A stretch of DNA of 64,000 bases from Malus domestica (lineage: Eukaryota > Streptophyta > Magnoliopsida > Rosales > Rosaceae). Made by a program: the position numbers and the translations under genes. Location of the stretch: the NCBI RefSeq assembly GCF_042453785.1, contig NC_091662.1:377001-441000 (forward strand), in the 5' to 3' direction. Positions 42,261 through 53,599 of this stretch are shown one piece after another (within the stretch, counting starts at the first letter, position 1; the number at the start of each line of letters is the position of its first letter). Below the pieces are notes generated by a model. It was not told the origin of the DNA, ran no database searches, and saw only the letters and a program-made list of their open reading frames with translations.

Positions 42261-42610
42261 CATCCTTGGCACTTTTGAATGTAAAAAGAGATGGATCCCA
42301 GAAATATCCTACATTTGCTGATATATGATCATGACCACTGTAACTCGTACACTTGATTGCTGTGTTGCAGGAAAGACCCCAGATTGGCAACGACACATTT
42401 GGCTGACCAAACTATCGGCCTACAATGAAGAATGGCCGCGTAGCAAAATAGAGAGGTATAACATCCCATCCCTGCTATGTGAATCACAGATGTGGTTGAT
42501 GTTGATGTAGTTATGCGACTGGATGCATGATTCAGTCTAAAATTAATTGTATTTATATTTTCTGAGACAGTGGCAGAAGAAAAGTAATAACAAAACCTTG
42601 GTTGAGGCAA

Positions 42611-45261
42611 AACGGCTAAAACATCAATTTCTCAACATTGACAAAGACATCAATAGAACAAGCTGGAATTTAAGGAAACTAGAAGCATAACCATAAATAA
42701 AACGAAATGAGTAGCAAAAAAATTCTCATATTCAAAACAATAAGAAAGAAAACTAGTAGGAAGTGGAATAAACCATGAAAAGCAGCATGAAATGTTCATA
42801 TAAATGGACATTAATAAATAAAATTAGAAGAATATAGCAAACAATCCGTATTACCTCCTACGCTTGAAGAAGCTCAAGCTAACATTAAACTTCACGAACA
42901 TGACAAACACCATAATCAACAAGTCGGGAAAAACTGAACTCAATTTGGCTTCCAACATCATTTTCTTCTCCAGGAGTTGTTCTTTCATGTGTCGTGCAAA
43001 ATTTATTTTATTATTACTAATTTTATAACAGTAAGTTTTGTATGACATTCATGTAGAGATCAATAAAATAAATTAAGTAAAGGTTGCACATATACACGTA
43101 GGGTTCTGATTTTTGTTCTCATAAAAGTGCATGACTATCGCCCTTGAGAAATTAAGCGCTCCAACCATATTATTTCTAAAGGAACCTTGGATCACTTTAA
43201 AATGTCATATGTATAGATAAACTTGATTGAGGCCACCTAGTTTTAAGGGCTGTTTCTATTCTCTAAGATTTCTAATTGAATTAAGGCCTGACATGATTTC
43301 AGCGGGAAGGTAAAACCTCTCGCAGCTAGACTGGAGAAGTGGATGATACCACAAGTCCATGGTATCACGCCTATTAACAACTAAATGGATAATATGAAGT
43401 TGAATTGATGGAAATTTTTATTTTTTTTATTAAATAGAAATAATTTCACTTAAGCACAAAGTTAAAACCAGTGAACAATAAGTCCACTAGAAGACATACA
43501 CATAAAATAGAATTAACAGAGCCCTACAGTAGCCCCATTGGCATTAACACTTGAAGTCATAACCTCATGCAACCAAAGTGATATTAGGCGGTTCATGACC
43601 AAAATCCTAAGCAACATCGCACCGGTTGTATTAATAAAGAAAAAGATAACATGAAGTTTATTAGATAGTGGTTTTTCATTCTTTATTGAAAAGAATAATT
43701 TTACCACCTTACAAGAAAGTTGAAGGAGAGAGGATCGGAGGCGTAGGTAGTGTCGGAAATAAAGATATCGAGGTTTTTGTAGAAGTCTCTCAGCTGGGGT
43801 CATCTAACACGCCTTTTATTGGGTAACATATAGAGGGTGTGTAGTAGTAAATGATTTCGGCGGCGGCTTGATAAGCAATGAGCCATTTATAACCTTAACT
43901 GTATCATCATTTAGCAGACTGCGCTTGATTTTGGGTCGATTGAAGGTTGAACCCAAAATCAAGCGCAGTTTGTTAAATGATAATACATTTAAGATTATAA
44001 ATGACTAATTGCTTATGGAGCCGCATTCGAAATCATCTACTGCTACACTCCCTCTGTTACACAATTGTAGGTGTGTGTGAAAGGTATACTTGGGGACGAT
44101 GATGGATGACCCGAGTTGATAGACTTATACAAAAACCCCGATATCTTTATTTCTAATGCTATCTCCTTCCCCAGTTCTCTCTCCTTCAACTTTCTTGTCA
44201 GGTAGTAAAATTGTTTCATTTTAATAAAGAATGAAAAATTTACTATCTATTAAACTTTATGTTATTTTTTTCTTTGTTAATACTATTGGTGCGATGTTGA
44301 TTTAAGATTTTTGTCATGAACCGCCTAATATCAATTTGCATGTATTATAGGTTATGACTTCAAGCATTAATGTCAATGGGGCCACCGTAGGGTTTTTTTA
44401 ATTATATTTTATGTGTCTTCTGGTGTACTTATTGTTCACTTGTTTTAACTCTGTGCTTCAGTGAAATTATTTTTATTTAATAAAGAAAAAATCTCTATCG
44501 ATTCAACTTTATATTATCTATTTCGTTGTTAATAGGTGTGATATCATTGACTTGTGGTATTATTCACTTCTCCAGTCTAGTTGCAAGAGGTTTTATTTCC
44601 CCGCTGAAATTCTATCATGCCTTAATTTAATTAGAAATCTTAGAGAATAGAAACAGCCATTGAGATAGAATGGCCTCTATCAAGTCGATAAAATCATCTA
44701 TAGGTGAGATTTTGAAGTGATCCAAGGTTCCTTTATGGTGGGAGCGCTTAATTTCTTAAGGATGGTAGTCATGCACTTTTATAAGAATCAGAACCCTACT
44801 TGTGGTATGTGCAACCCTTTCTTAATTTATTTTATTGATCTCTACATTAATGTTATACAAAACTTACTGTAATAAATTTTGCACGACCCTTTTAACATAA
44901 AAAAACAACTCCTGGAGAAGAAAATGAAGTTGGAAGCTAAATTGAGTTCAGTTTTTTCCCGACTTGTTGATTATGGTGTTTGGCATGTTCGTGAGGTTTA
45001 ATGTTAGCTTGAGCTTCCTCAAGCGTAGGAGGTAATATGGGTTGTTTGCTATATTCTTCTAAATTTATTTTTTAATGTCATTTATATAAACATTTCATCG
45101 TTTATTCCACTTCCTCCTAGGTTTTTTTCTTATTGCACATTTGAATTTTATGCCACTCATTTCTTTTTGTTTATGCTTCTAGTTCCTTTTGTTTTCCTTA
45201 AATTCCCAGCTTGTTCTATTGATGTCTTTGTCAATATTGAGAAATTTATGTCTTAGCTGTT
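42611..45261. mobile_element. Large palindrome (foldback-type), 1.3-kb arms
   Basis: The left arm (42611-43936) is the reverse complement of the right arm (43951-45261), with a 14-base spacer. Matching pairs include TTGATTTTGGGT/ACCCAAAATCAA at the centre, CTCCTACGCTTGA near 42856 with its complement near 45020, and CTTGTTCTATTGATGTCTTT near 45210 with its complement near 42645. Arms differ by many substitutions and small indels, so they have been separate for some time. No transposase frame is seen. Long arms with almost no loop fit a foldback element, a long-TIR element that lost its middle, or an inverted duplication. Confidence 0.85.
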
Positions 45262-45299
45262 CATAACAGGTGGAACACATAACTTAAGATATCATTGAT

Positions 45300-46450
45300 G
45301 TGCAAGAAGGCTGAAGGGGTAATAAAAATTACCAATTCTAATCCCCAGAACATGGAGGTTGTTGTTAGGAAGAGGATTGCAAGCATGTAACTCTCTCTAT
45401 GTGCATAATTTTTCAGCTTGACTGTTACTTACGGTTATATATTGATGATAAGTTAGTCCGACAAAGAGAAGAATCATTTTCTAGCATTTGACTTGATGGA
45501 AGGAATAAATGTTCATGCTATTGAAGCGAAAATTGCGAAGTACCAGGAAGAAAATGCTGAACAAATAATGATTAACAAAGCTCGTAAGATAGTTCAAAAT
45601 AAGATCGCCGTGTTTTTTACCCTTAGTACCTGCTGATTTTGTTTAATGGGAAAAGATGATCCTAATGCCGGCAAAGTGGCAATATTTGAACTCTTAAATG
45701 TTTTTTGCTTAGTTTATGACATGGTTCTAATGCTGATTTTGTATAATGGGAAAAGAGGATCCTAATGCCGGCAATATTTGAACTCTTTAATTGTTTTTAG
45801 CTTTGTTTATGACATGGTTCTAATGCTGGTGTTTTCAATCGAATAGGCTGGAGAGCTTGCTGCAGCTCTAGCAGCAAGCAAGGGACATCCTCTACAGAAT
45901 GAAACTGATGCGGTAAGAGTGGTTTAGGGATTGTTACTTGTATGCATTCTCTTATGTTTTCTTTAGATGACCTTGCACATTTTAAATGTTGAAACAATTC
46001 AAAGAGATTTTGTTAACTGATCTGATGGGTTTATTGATAGGGTGTGAGTCAAGGCTCTCAAGCAGGATTTGGTGCTGGCAGACAAGGGGCAGTATGCTCC
46101 CTACAGTTTCAGGGCAACTAAAGACCAACTGGCGGCATGGGTCCACAACCACCACCACTTGGAGGAGGGGGGCATGATATGCACGGATACACTTTTGACG
46201 ATATAGAAATGATGAAGGTGCGAGCAGAGAGAGGTGGTAGGGCAGGAGGGTGGAGCGGAGAGATGAGCAGGAAGAGGGCGGTAGGGCAGGGGGGTGGAGT
46301 GGAGAGATAAGCAGGAAGAGGGCACTTGAAGAAGCCTATAGTAGCGTTTGGATTTGTTAGCTCTGTAATTGTAAGAGCAGAAACATGCCTTTTTTTTCAT
46401 GGAAACAAAATTGTACAATCATCATTAGTTATTACTTATACAATGATCAT
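45300..46450 (+). pseudogene. MAT1 (CDK-activating-kinase assembly factor) pseudogene
   Basis: Exon-like pieces in order: KITNSNPQNMEVVVRKRIAS (about 45330-45390), NKREESF then FDLMEGINVHAIEAKIAKYQ and EENAEQIMINKARK (about 45460-45590), AGELAAALAASKGHPLQNET (45846-45905), GVSQGSQAGFGAGRQG (from 46040), GGGGHDMHGYTFDDIEMMKV (46160-46220), and the tail SRKRALEEA. This is the plant MAT1 plan (At4g30820 type), a subunit that links CDKD and cyclin H. The N-terminal RING part is absent, the FPSLREYNDYLEEVEDMT region is missing, stops occur between pieces, and a stretch of about 45 bases is duplicated at 46228-46315. It lies directly right of a large palindrome. No product is expected. Confidence 0.8.
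46228..46316 (+). repeat. Tandem duplication of about 45 bases in the MAT1 pseudogene
   Basis: GGTAGGGCAGGAGGGTGGAG ... GATGAGCAGGAAGAGGGC is followed by a second copy with a few changes. It shifts the frame before the final ALEEA part. Confidence 0.75.
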
Positions 46451-46663
46451 TGTTTAGGACTCTTCTTATGGAAATTGGTATGTCTCAACGAGGTATTGAA
46501 AAGATGTTTCGTTTTATTTTTTGCTTTTTATAAAAAAGGGATAACTGGTGATAAATTATTGTTATTCATCTCTTTCGGGCCCGGAATTGGCTAGTTGGGA
46601 ATTCGCCACTCCTTTAGGGCCAAGAGGAGGCTAGTTGGGAATTGTATCATCCTCGTGGCCACA

Positions 46664-47126
46664 ATCAAGCTTAAAGAATGCTGGATTAGAGCCTGATGAA
46701 ACAACTTACTGTTCAATGATTGAAGGTTGGGGTCGAGCTGACAATTATAAGAAAGCAGAACGGTACTATAAAGAGCTCAAGCGGTTGGGGTACAAACCTA
46801 ATTCGTCTAACCTGTACACTCTAATAAACTTGCAAGCCAAGCATGATCATGAAGAGGGGGCCATCAGGACTCTTGACGATATGCTGACAATGGGGTGCCA
46901 ATATTCCTCGATTCTTGATACTATTCTGCAAGCATATGAGAAGGCAGGAAGGATTGATAAAGTGCCTCGCCTTTTGAGAGGTTCTTTCTATCAACACTTT
47001 CTTGTCAGCCAGACTTCTTGTTCCATTCTTGTCATGGCTTATGTAAAACACTGCTTGGTCGATGATACTATGAAAGTGCTGAGGACAAAACTGTGGAAGG
47101 ACCCTCCTTTTGAAGATAAATTATAA
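46664..47126 (+). pseudogene. PPR gene (At4g30825-like) fragment A
   Basis: The open frame from 46635 contains clear PPR units: AGLEPDETTYCSMIEGWGRA, YKELKRLGYKPNSSNLYTLI, GAIRTLDDMLTMGCQYSSIL. It corresponds to the middle of the chloroplast PPR protein At4g30825 (BFA2 from memory). The 5' half of the gene is absent, and the match stops at 47125 in FEDKL where unrelated DNA begins. It follows the MAT1 pseudogene, as At4g30825 follows At4g30820 in Arabidopsis. A truncated frame of this kind is not expected to work. Confidence 0.85.
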
Positions 47127-48039
47127 TGGCATGTTAAAGGTAATTTGGGGTGTATTTTAATTTTTTTAAAAAAAGCTTCTGAAGTCGAAATTGTCTTTGC
47201 ATGTTAAAGGTGGTTGCTGCCTTGCTGGGAGATTTATCCAATCTTAGAAAGAATTACTTCGGTTTGTCGAATTCCAGGAAATAAAATACGCCTAACTTCT
47301 AGTGTACTGTTATCTATATAATTAAAAAGAAGCCCGCGCTTCAATGCCAGTATTGAAACTATAACCACAATTTAACACACATATCTCTAAACAATTCAGA
47401 AATCGTTTAAAGCAGCTAAAGCCACATGGTATAAATAAGGTTTTCAATTTGCATTTGTATTCTATTAATTTACATTAAATACTTATGTACAACTAAAATG
47501 ATAGATTTGTATGTACCAATCACAAAGAGAAAATAAATTGTTCCCCTTCATCAGTTTGCACCCAAATGATAACAGAGAAGTTAACGTTGTAAGTAAATGG
47601 ACAGGTGTTGCGTTTTTAAAGAAACCACAGAGAGGCCAGGGCTTTTATTAGGTACAGAAGATTTGCAGAATTATTGTGTCATGCAGAAGATTTCAGTCCT
47701 TGCATAATTATGTGTTCCCAACCAACCATCCTTGCAGAATTATATGTTCCCAACCAACCGTCCTTGCATAATTATGTGTTCCCAACCAACCGTCCTTGCA
47801 GAATTATATGTTCCCAACCAACCGTCCTTGCAGAATTATATGTTCCCAACCAACCGTTGGATCAACTCCCCTTAAACTGATAACTTGTGCCTTGGCAAGA
47901 AAATAAAACTTGTGCAAATTCTTAGTCTTCCCTCTTCTCTCCCCTCTGTCCTCACCTTTCCTTCTGTGCATTTTCATCCTTCCAGGGCTCCTTGCTTTTC
48001 TACGTGACACTCTTTTGCTATCCATTTTATTTTCTGGGT
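47127..48039. other. Spacer between PPR fragment A and the large palindrome
   Basis: This contains GCATGTTAAAGGT twice (47131 and 47201), a possible Helitron-like start at 47313 (TCTATATAATTAAAAAGAAG), and the 32-bp tandem array listed next. No gene is seen. Confidence 0.4.
47698..47862 (+). repeat. 32-bp tandem repeat, five copies
   Basis: The unit CCTTGCAGAATTATATGTTC + CCAACCAACCGT repeats five times. Copies alternate between CATAATTATGTG and CAGAATTATATG variants, which suggests growth by doubled units. Confidence 0.85.
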
Positions 48040-48890
48040 TTTCCCTTTTTTTTATATTATTTTCTCCTTATTGGTTTCTTTGTAGTTGATATGCTCATTT
48101 TGTTTTTTGGGTTTTTTCCCCCAGTTTTACGTAGTTCCTGAGCTTTTGCCTTGTTTGAGTGAAGTGGTTTTTTTTCATCATAAAAATAAAAATCTTGCTC
48201 CTTTTGCTCTTTGGTTTTTTTTTTTCTCTCCTTGTTGGTTTCTTGTAGTTGCTGGACTCTCGTCTCATCTGGTTTGAATAAAGTGCTGTCTTGAATATTA
48301 AAAAAAATAATATGTTTTTCCAACTCATTTTGTTTTCTGAGGTTTTTTCCAATCTACTTTACGTTATTTTTCTACTTGTTGATTTGTTTGTAGTTGTTGT
48401 GCTCATTTTGTTTTGTGGGCTTTTTTTTTTCTTTCGTTTTGATGTAATTTTCCTCCTGGTTGAAGTTGCTGGACTTTCCCTTGTTTGAGTGAAGTGTTTT
48501 TTTTTAATAATAATAAAAAAATATTTTTCCTGCTCATTTTTCTGGGTTTTTTTTTCAAATTTATTTTCCCTATTTTCCTCCTTTTTGGTTTCTTTATAGT
48601 TGCTGGCCTTTTCCATTGTTTGAGTGAAGTATTTTTTTGAATGATAAAAAAAAAGATGTTTTTCCTGCCCATTTTGTTTTGTGGGGTTTTTTTTTTCCAA
48701 TTTTTTTAAAATTATTTTTCTACTTGTTGTTTTCTTTGTAGTTGTTGTGCTCATTTTGTTTTCTGTGTTTTTATTTTCCGTTTTTTCAATATTATTTTCC
48801 TCATTGTTGGTTTCTTATAGTTGTTGCGTTTTGCATTGTTTGAATGAAGTGTTTCTTTGAATAATAAATAAAAAATATTTTTGTGTAATT
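48040..48890. repeat. T-rich tandem array in the left outer arm
   Basis: Units of roughly 180 bases repeat the order TGCTCATTTTGTTTTCTGGG, a T-run, TTTCCTCCTTGTTGGTTTCT, GTAGTTGCTGGACTTTGCC, TTGTTTGAGTGAAGTG, and an A/T run. About four to five copies are present, with their complement at 52340-53380. Lys-rich open frames on the minus strand here come only from this composition. Confidence 0.7.
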
Positions 48891-48898
48891 TATTTTGC

Positions 48899-49053
48899 AG
48901 GTAGAGAATGAGCAATATTCAATTTGGGAATTTGGGATTATTGATGACGCTGACCTTAAGCCAATCCTAGATTCGAAGTTGTGGGGTGACTGGAGCAATA
49001 TAAAGATATGGAATAAGGCTCTTCTCCACGAGCTTAAAATTTTTATCAGGTAA
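48899..49053 (+). other. Exon-like block in the left arm (unknown protein)
   Basis: After TTTTGCAG an open stretch reads IIDDADLKPILDSKLWGDWS, then NIKIWNKALLHELK, and ends at CAG/GTAATA, so it has splice-like ends. The mirrored copy at 52163-52322 (minus) reads IIDAADLKPTLDSKLWGDWS with KALLHSELKNVIR. Both keep the same protein-like reading apart from an 8-base length difference near the start. The family is not recognised. It may be a host exon captured by the element. Confidence 0.4.
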
Positions 49054-49547
49054 TAAGGGTGTTCTTCATACCTTAAAAATTTTGTGCCTTTTTAAAATTT
49101 AATTAAGTTGATTTGACAAGTAACTACTTTAGCATTTTTTTGTTTACTTAAATTACATGTCATTATTAAAATACTAAGAGAGCTTTTTTTTTTCACTATG
49201 AATATGATGATATATTTGCATATTTTATTCTCATTTTAAATTTTGAAATAAGCTTGGTTCATCTCCTCTTTGTTCATGTTTCATTATTTTTGACTTTTTT
49301 TTTTACGGAGGCTGGTACAAGTTAGTTAGGTTGGTTGGTAACAATTAATTATTTTTTAGGGATTCATAATGTACCATCATATTAGTATGTATTAAAATAA
49401 ACATTTCATAGCGTACCAACATATTGATACATATCAAAATAGACATTTCATAGCATACCAACATATTGGTATGTACTAAAATAAGGTACATCGAAATTCA
49501 GATACTTATTGTTCATCAATCCTTCCATATTTATTCCCTGGTAATTA

Positions 49548-49680
49548 GTACTAGGGTCTAATGGTATTTCTCTTCACTTGTAAGTTAGAGGTCTTAGGTT
49601 CGATTCTTCTCAAGGCAAATTTGAAGCTAAGTCCACCATATTCCTTTTAGTATAGATAACGGTGTTTGTTCAAAAAAAAA
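49548..49680 (+). repeat. SINE in the left palindrome arm
   Basis: Box A-like GTCTAATGGTATTTC, box B GGTTCGATTC (49597-49606), and an A-run at 49670-49680. A diverged mirror copy lies in the right arm. Confidence 0.6.
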
Positions 49681-50031
49681 AAGTGGGGTAATTCAAATTG
49701 TATATATTATTTTTCAGATCAATTATCGTTCTGATTATAAAATCAAAGAAAAAAGGACAGATGCATGGTTGATTAAAAAAATGATAATATCAGACTTGAT
49801 GACAATTCAATTGGATTAATCAAATTCCATTGAACAATCTGAGGGTTGAGTTCAAGCTGTTGGTAGACCGACCGATTTCAGTCAAAGTCGGAGATGATGT
49901 TAACTTGGTTGAGTTAACTCAGTTCCTTCACCTCATCAGTCTTCATCTGCCACTGTAAGAAATATATATTGCTTTATATTTAAGTCAAATTACGTTTTTT
50001 AAGGTTAAATTTAATTTTAATACTTAGTTAT

Positions 50032-50235
50032 TTGTTAATTAGGGAATATTTTGCCTCTCTCTTTTACCACTCAATTATGTTATCGATGGAGGAGAGATTT
50101 CATGGTCCATTTTATGTGGTCATGGATTCACGTCTCATGGCTATCTATAATTTTTTGGAGAAAAATATATCAAACTGTGCTAGGAGAAAAAGTGTATTGA
50201 TATCAAGGAATATGTCGAAAACAATGGAACGATAA
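50032..50235 (+). other. Protein-like block in the left arm (unknown)
   Basis: A 67-codon frame with ERFHGPFYVVMDSRLMAIYN and FLEKNIS. The mirror copy (about 51030-51240) keeps much of this wording. Family not recognised. A second block, VEFKLLVDRP and VKVGDDVNLVELTQFLHLIS, lies at about 49845-49960. Confidence 0.3.
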
Positions 50236-50411
50236 AGAGCATACTTAAGTATAGTGTAGAAAAGGGTGATCATTATGACAATGAAACATAAACATATTTC
50301 AGAATCAGTTCTATTACACAAATAAATTTAAACTAAAGATTCAACTATTTCACTTTACAACATATAAAAGCTTATCGTGTGTCATAGAACATCGGGATAA
50401 ATTCTCTAGCC

Positions 50412-50633
50412 TTAGCCTGTGCGTCTTCCTCGGAACGGAACCTCAAATTCTGCGGTCACATTGGTAGCACAGTTTTCGCCGATATGGTCGAAAGCAATTT
50501 GGTATTCCACCTTCTGCCCTTGGACGAGTTGTGGTTCATAGCCTTCCTCAGTCACTACATACTTCTTCTTCACTTTTATTAATGAGCCATCTGGTTGGCT
50601 TATAATTCCACAACTATGGACTACATCCAACAA
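50412..50633 (-). other. Protein-like block near the palindrome centre, cold-shock-like
   Basis: The minus-strand frame of 73 codons has CGIISQPDGSLIKV, EEGYEPQLVQGQKVEYQIAF and ATNVTAEFEV. The order G-x-I-x-x-PDGS, then GY-x-x-L-x-x-GQKVEY, then ATNVTA is like a cold-shock/OB-fold domain, but the RNA-binding aromatic motifs are not clear. A degraded mirror copy is at about 50650-50830 (+). It may be a captured host exon. Confidence 0.35.
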
Positions 50634-51542
50634 TCTTTCAAAACGTTACCAGACGGTTCATTAATAAAAGTGAAGAAGAAGGATGTAGTGACTGAGGAAG
50701 GTTATGAACCGCAACTCGCCCAAGAGTAGAAGGTGGAATACCAAATTGCTTTCAACCACACTGGCGAAAAGTGTGCTACCAATGTGACCGCATAATTTGA
50801 GGTTCTGCTCCAAGGAAGATGCATAGGCTAATGTTAGAGAATTTATCCCAATGTTCTACAACACACAATGAACTTTTATATGTTGTAAAGTGAAATAATT
50901 GAATCTTTAGTTTAAATTTATTTGTGTAATGGAACTGATTCTAAATATATTTACGTTTCATTGTCATAATGATCACCATTTTCTACACTGTACTTAAGTA
51001 TCCTCTTATCGTTCCATTGTTTTCGACACACTCCTTGATGTCAATACACTTTTCTCCTAGCACATATTGATATATTTTTCTCCAAAAAATTATAGCTAGC
51101 CATGAGACGTGAATCCGTGACTGCATAAAATGGACCATGAAATCTCTCCTCCACCGATAACAGAATCGGGTGGTAAAAGAGAGGCAAAATATTCCCTAAT
51201 TAACAAATAATTAAGTATTAAAATTAAATTTAACCTAAAAAAATGTAATTTGACTTAAATATAAAGCAATATAAATTTCTTATAGTGGCAGATGAAGGCT
51301 GATGAGGTGACTCAACCAAGTTAACATCATCTCCGACTTTGACTGAAATCAGTCGGTCTACCAACAGCTTGAACTCAACCCTCAGATTGTTCAATTGGTT
51401 GTGATGTGAGGTAGGGAATTTGATTAATCCAATTGAATTGCCATCAAGTCTGATATTATCATTTTCTAATCAACCATGCATATGTCATTTTTTCTCTGAT
51501 TTTATAATCAGAACGATATCTGAAAAATAATAAATACAATTT

Positions 51543-51690
51543 TAATTACCCCACATTTTATTTTGAACAAACGATATTATCTACACTAAAGAGGAAGGTG
51601 GACTTACCTTCATATCTGTCTTTGGTGAAAATCGAACCTAAGACCTATCATTTACAAGTGAAGAGGAATATCATTAGACCATAGTAATAA
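51543..51690 (-). repeat. SINE in the right palindrome arm (mirror copy)
   Basis: The reverse complement reads GGTCTAATGATATTCCTCTT and AGGTCTTAGGTTCGATTTTC, matching the left-arm SINE with many changes. It indicates that the SINE was present before the arms became separate copies. Confidence 0.6.
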
Positions 51691-53599
51691 GTGTCAATTA
51701 TCCCAAAGAATAAATATGGAAGGATAGATGAACAATAAGTATTTGAATTTTAATGTACCTTATTTTAGTACATACCAATATGTTGGTATGCTATGAAATG
51801 TCTATTTTGATACGTATCAATATGTTTGTACGCTATGAAATGTTTATTTTAATACGTACTAATATGATGGTACGTTATGAATCCCTAAAAAATAATTAAT
51901 TGTTACCAACTAACTTGTACCAGCCTCTCTAAAAAAGAAGTCGAAAATAATGAAACATGAACAAAGAAGAGGTGAACTAAGCTTATTTCAAAATTTAAAA
52001 TGAGAATAAAAATATGCAAATCTATCATCATATTCATAGTGAAAAAAAGCTCTCTTAATATTTTAATAATGACATGTAATTTAAGTAAACAGAAAAATGC
52101 TAAAGTGGTTCAAAGCAACTTAATTAAATCTTAAAAAGGCACAAAATTTTTAAGGTATGAAGAACACCTTATTACCTGATAACATTTTTAAGCTCAGAGT
52201 GGAGAAGAGCCTTATCCCATATCTTTATATTGCTCCAGTCACCCCACAACTTCGAATCTAGGGTTGGCTTAAGGTCAGCAGCATCAATAATCCCAAATTG
52301 AATATTGCTCACTCTTTGCCTGCAGAATAAATTACACAAAAATATTTTTTATTTATTATTCAAAGAAACACTTATTCAAACAACAAAACGCAACAACTAT
52401 AAGAAACCAACAATGAGGAAAATAATTTTGGAAAAAAAAGGAAAATAAAAACACAGAAAACAAAATGACCACAACAATTACAAAGAAAACAACAAGTAGA
52501 AAAATAATTTTAAAAAAAATTGGCAAAAAACCCCAAAATAGAAAATGGGTAGGAAAAACATTTTGTTTTTTATTATTAAAAAAAAACACTTCACTCACAC
52601 AACGGAAAAGCCCATCAACTATAAAGAAACCAACAAAGAGGAAAATAGCCAAAAATATTTGAAAAAAAACCCAGAAAAAAATGAGCAGGAATTTTTTTAT
52701 ATTATTATTAAAAAAAAACACTTCACCTAAACTCAAACAAGGAAGAGTCCAGCAACTTCAAGAAACCAACCAGGAGGAAAATTACATCAAAACTGAAGAA
52801 GAAGAAAAGCTCAGAAAACAAAATGAGCACAACAGCTACAAACAAATCAACAAGTAGAAAAATAATGTAAAAAAGATTGGAAAAAACCCCAGAAAACAAA
52901 ATAAGCTGGAAAAACATATATATATATTTTTATATTCAAGACAACACTTCATTCAAACAAGACAAGAAGCCACCAACTACAAGAAACCAAAAAGGAGGAA
53001 AATAACTTTGTAAAAACCGAAAAAAAAAAACATAGAAAACAAAATGAGTACAACAACTACAGAGAAATCAACGAGGAGAAAAATAACTTACAAAAAATTG
53101 GAAAAAAAAACCCAAAAAAACAAAATGAGCAGGAAAAACATCTTTTTTTAATATTATTATTAAAAAAAAGGAGGGAAATAAAGTTAAAAATTGAAAAAAA
53201 AAACCAGAAAACAAAATAAGCAGAAAAACAATTTTTTTTTTATGAAAAAAAAAAAAAACACTCATTCAAACAAGGCAAAAACTCAGCAACTACATAAAAA
53301 CTGGGAAAAAAAACCGAGAAAACAAAATAAGTATATCAACTTCAAAGAAACGAGAAAATAACGTTAAAAAAGGGAAACTAAGACGGGAGAATTGCAGGTT
53401 ACAATTGCAGGGCTTGCACCTCTCAAAAGTACGATCGGCCCCTGCACCAGACGGGGGAATTCTGTATTTCTGTTTAGCATATTGTAGGACCTACTATATA
53501 CAGAAAACTAAGATAATTCAGTATCAAGTATATGAGTTCTCTGTCTAACACAGTTGGTGCCAACATTCATGCGGTTCCCAGTTTTGAGCAAGGCTTCAG

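Larger units (their letters stand above)
48040..53380. mobile_element. Very large palindrome (foldback-type), 2.6-2.7-kb arms
   Basis: The left arm (48040-50595) mirrors the right arm (50647-53380) around a spacer of about 52 bases. Paired marks include AATGAGCCATCTGGT/ACCAGACGGTTCATT at the centre, an exon-like block at 48900-49053 and 52163-52322, a SINE at 49548-49680 and 51543-51690, and T-rich/A-rich repeat arrays at both outer ends. Identity in the exon-like block looks near 90 percent by eye and is lower in the SINE, with indels, so this is not a simple assembly fold. No transposase is recognised. It lies between two fragments of the same PPR gene. A foldback transposon or a segmental inverted duplication are the main readings. 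Confidence 0.88.

Noticed and set aside
47698-47862. Possible CRISPR-like array
   Set aside because: The 32-bp units are directly adjacent with no unique spacers, and the genome is a plant nuclear one.
48057-48754. Lys-rich minus-strand frames of up to 131 codons
   Set aside because: They arise from the T-rich tandem array; repeated words such as KKNTSLKQ follow the repeat unit, not a protein family.
52356-52736. Phe-rich minus-strand frame that looks like a membrane protein
   Set aside because: It is the mirror of the same low-complexity array and has no splice or start support.
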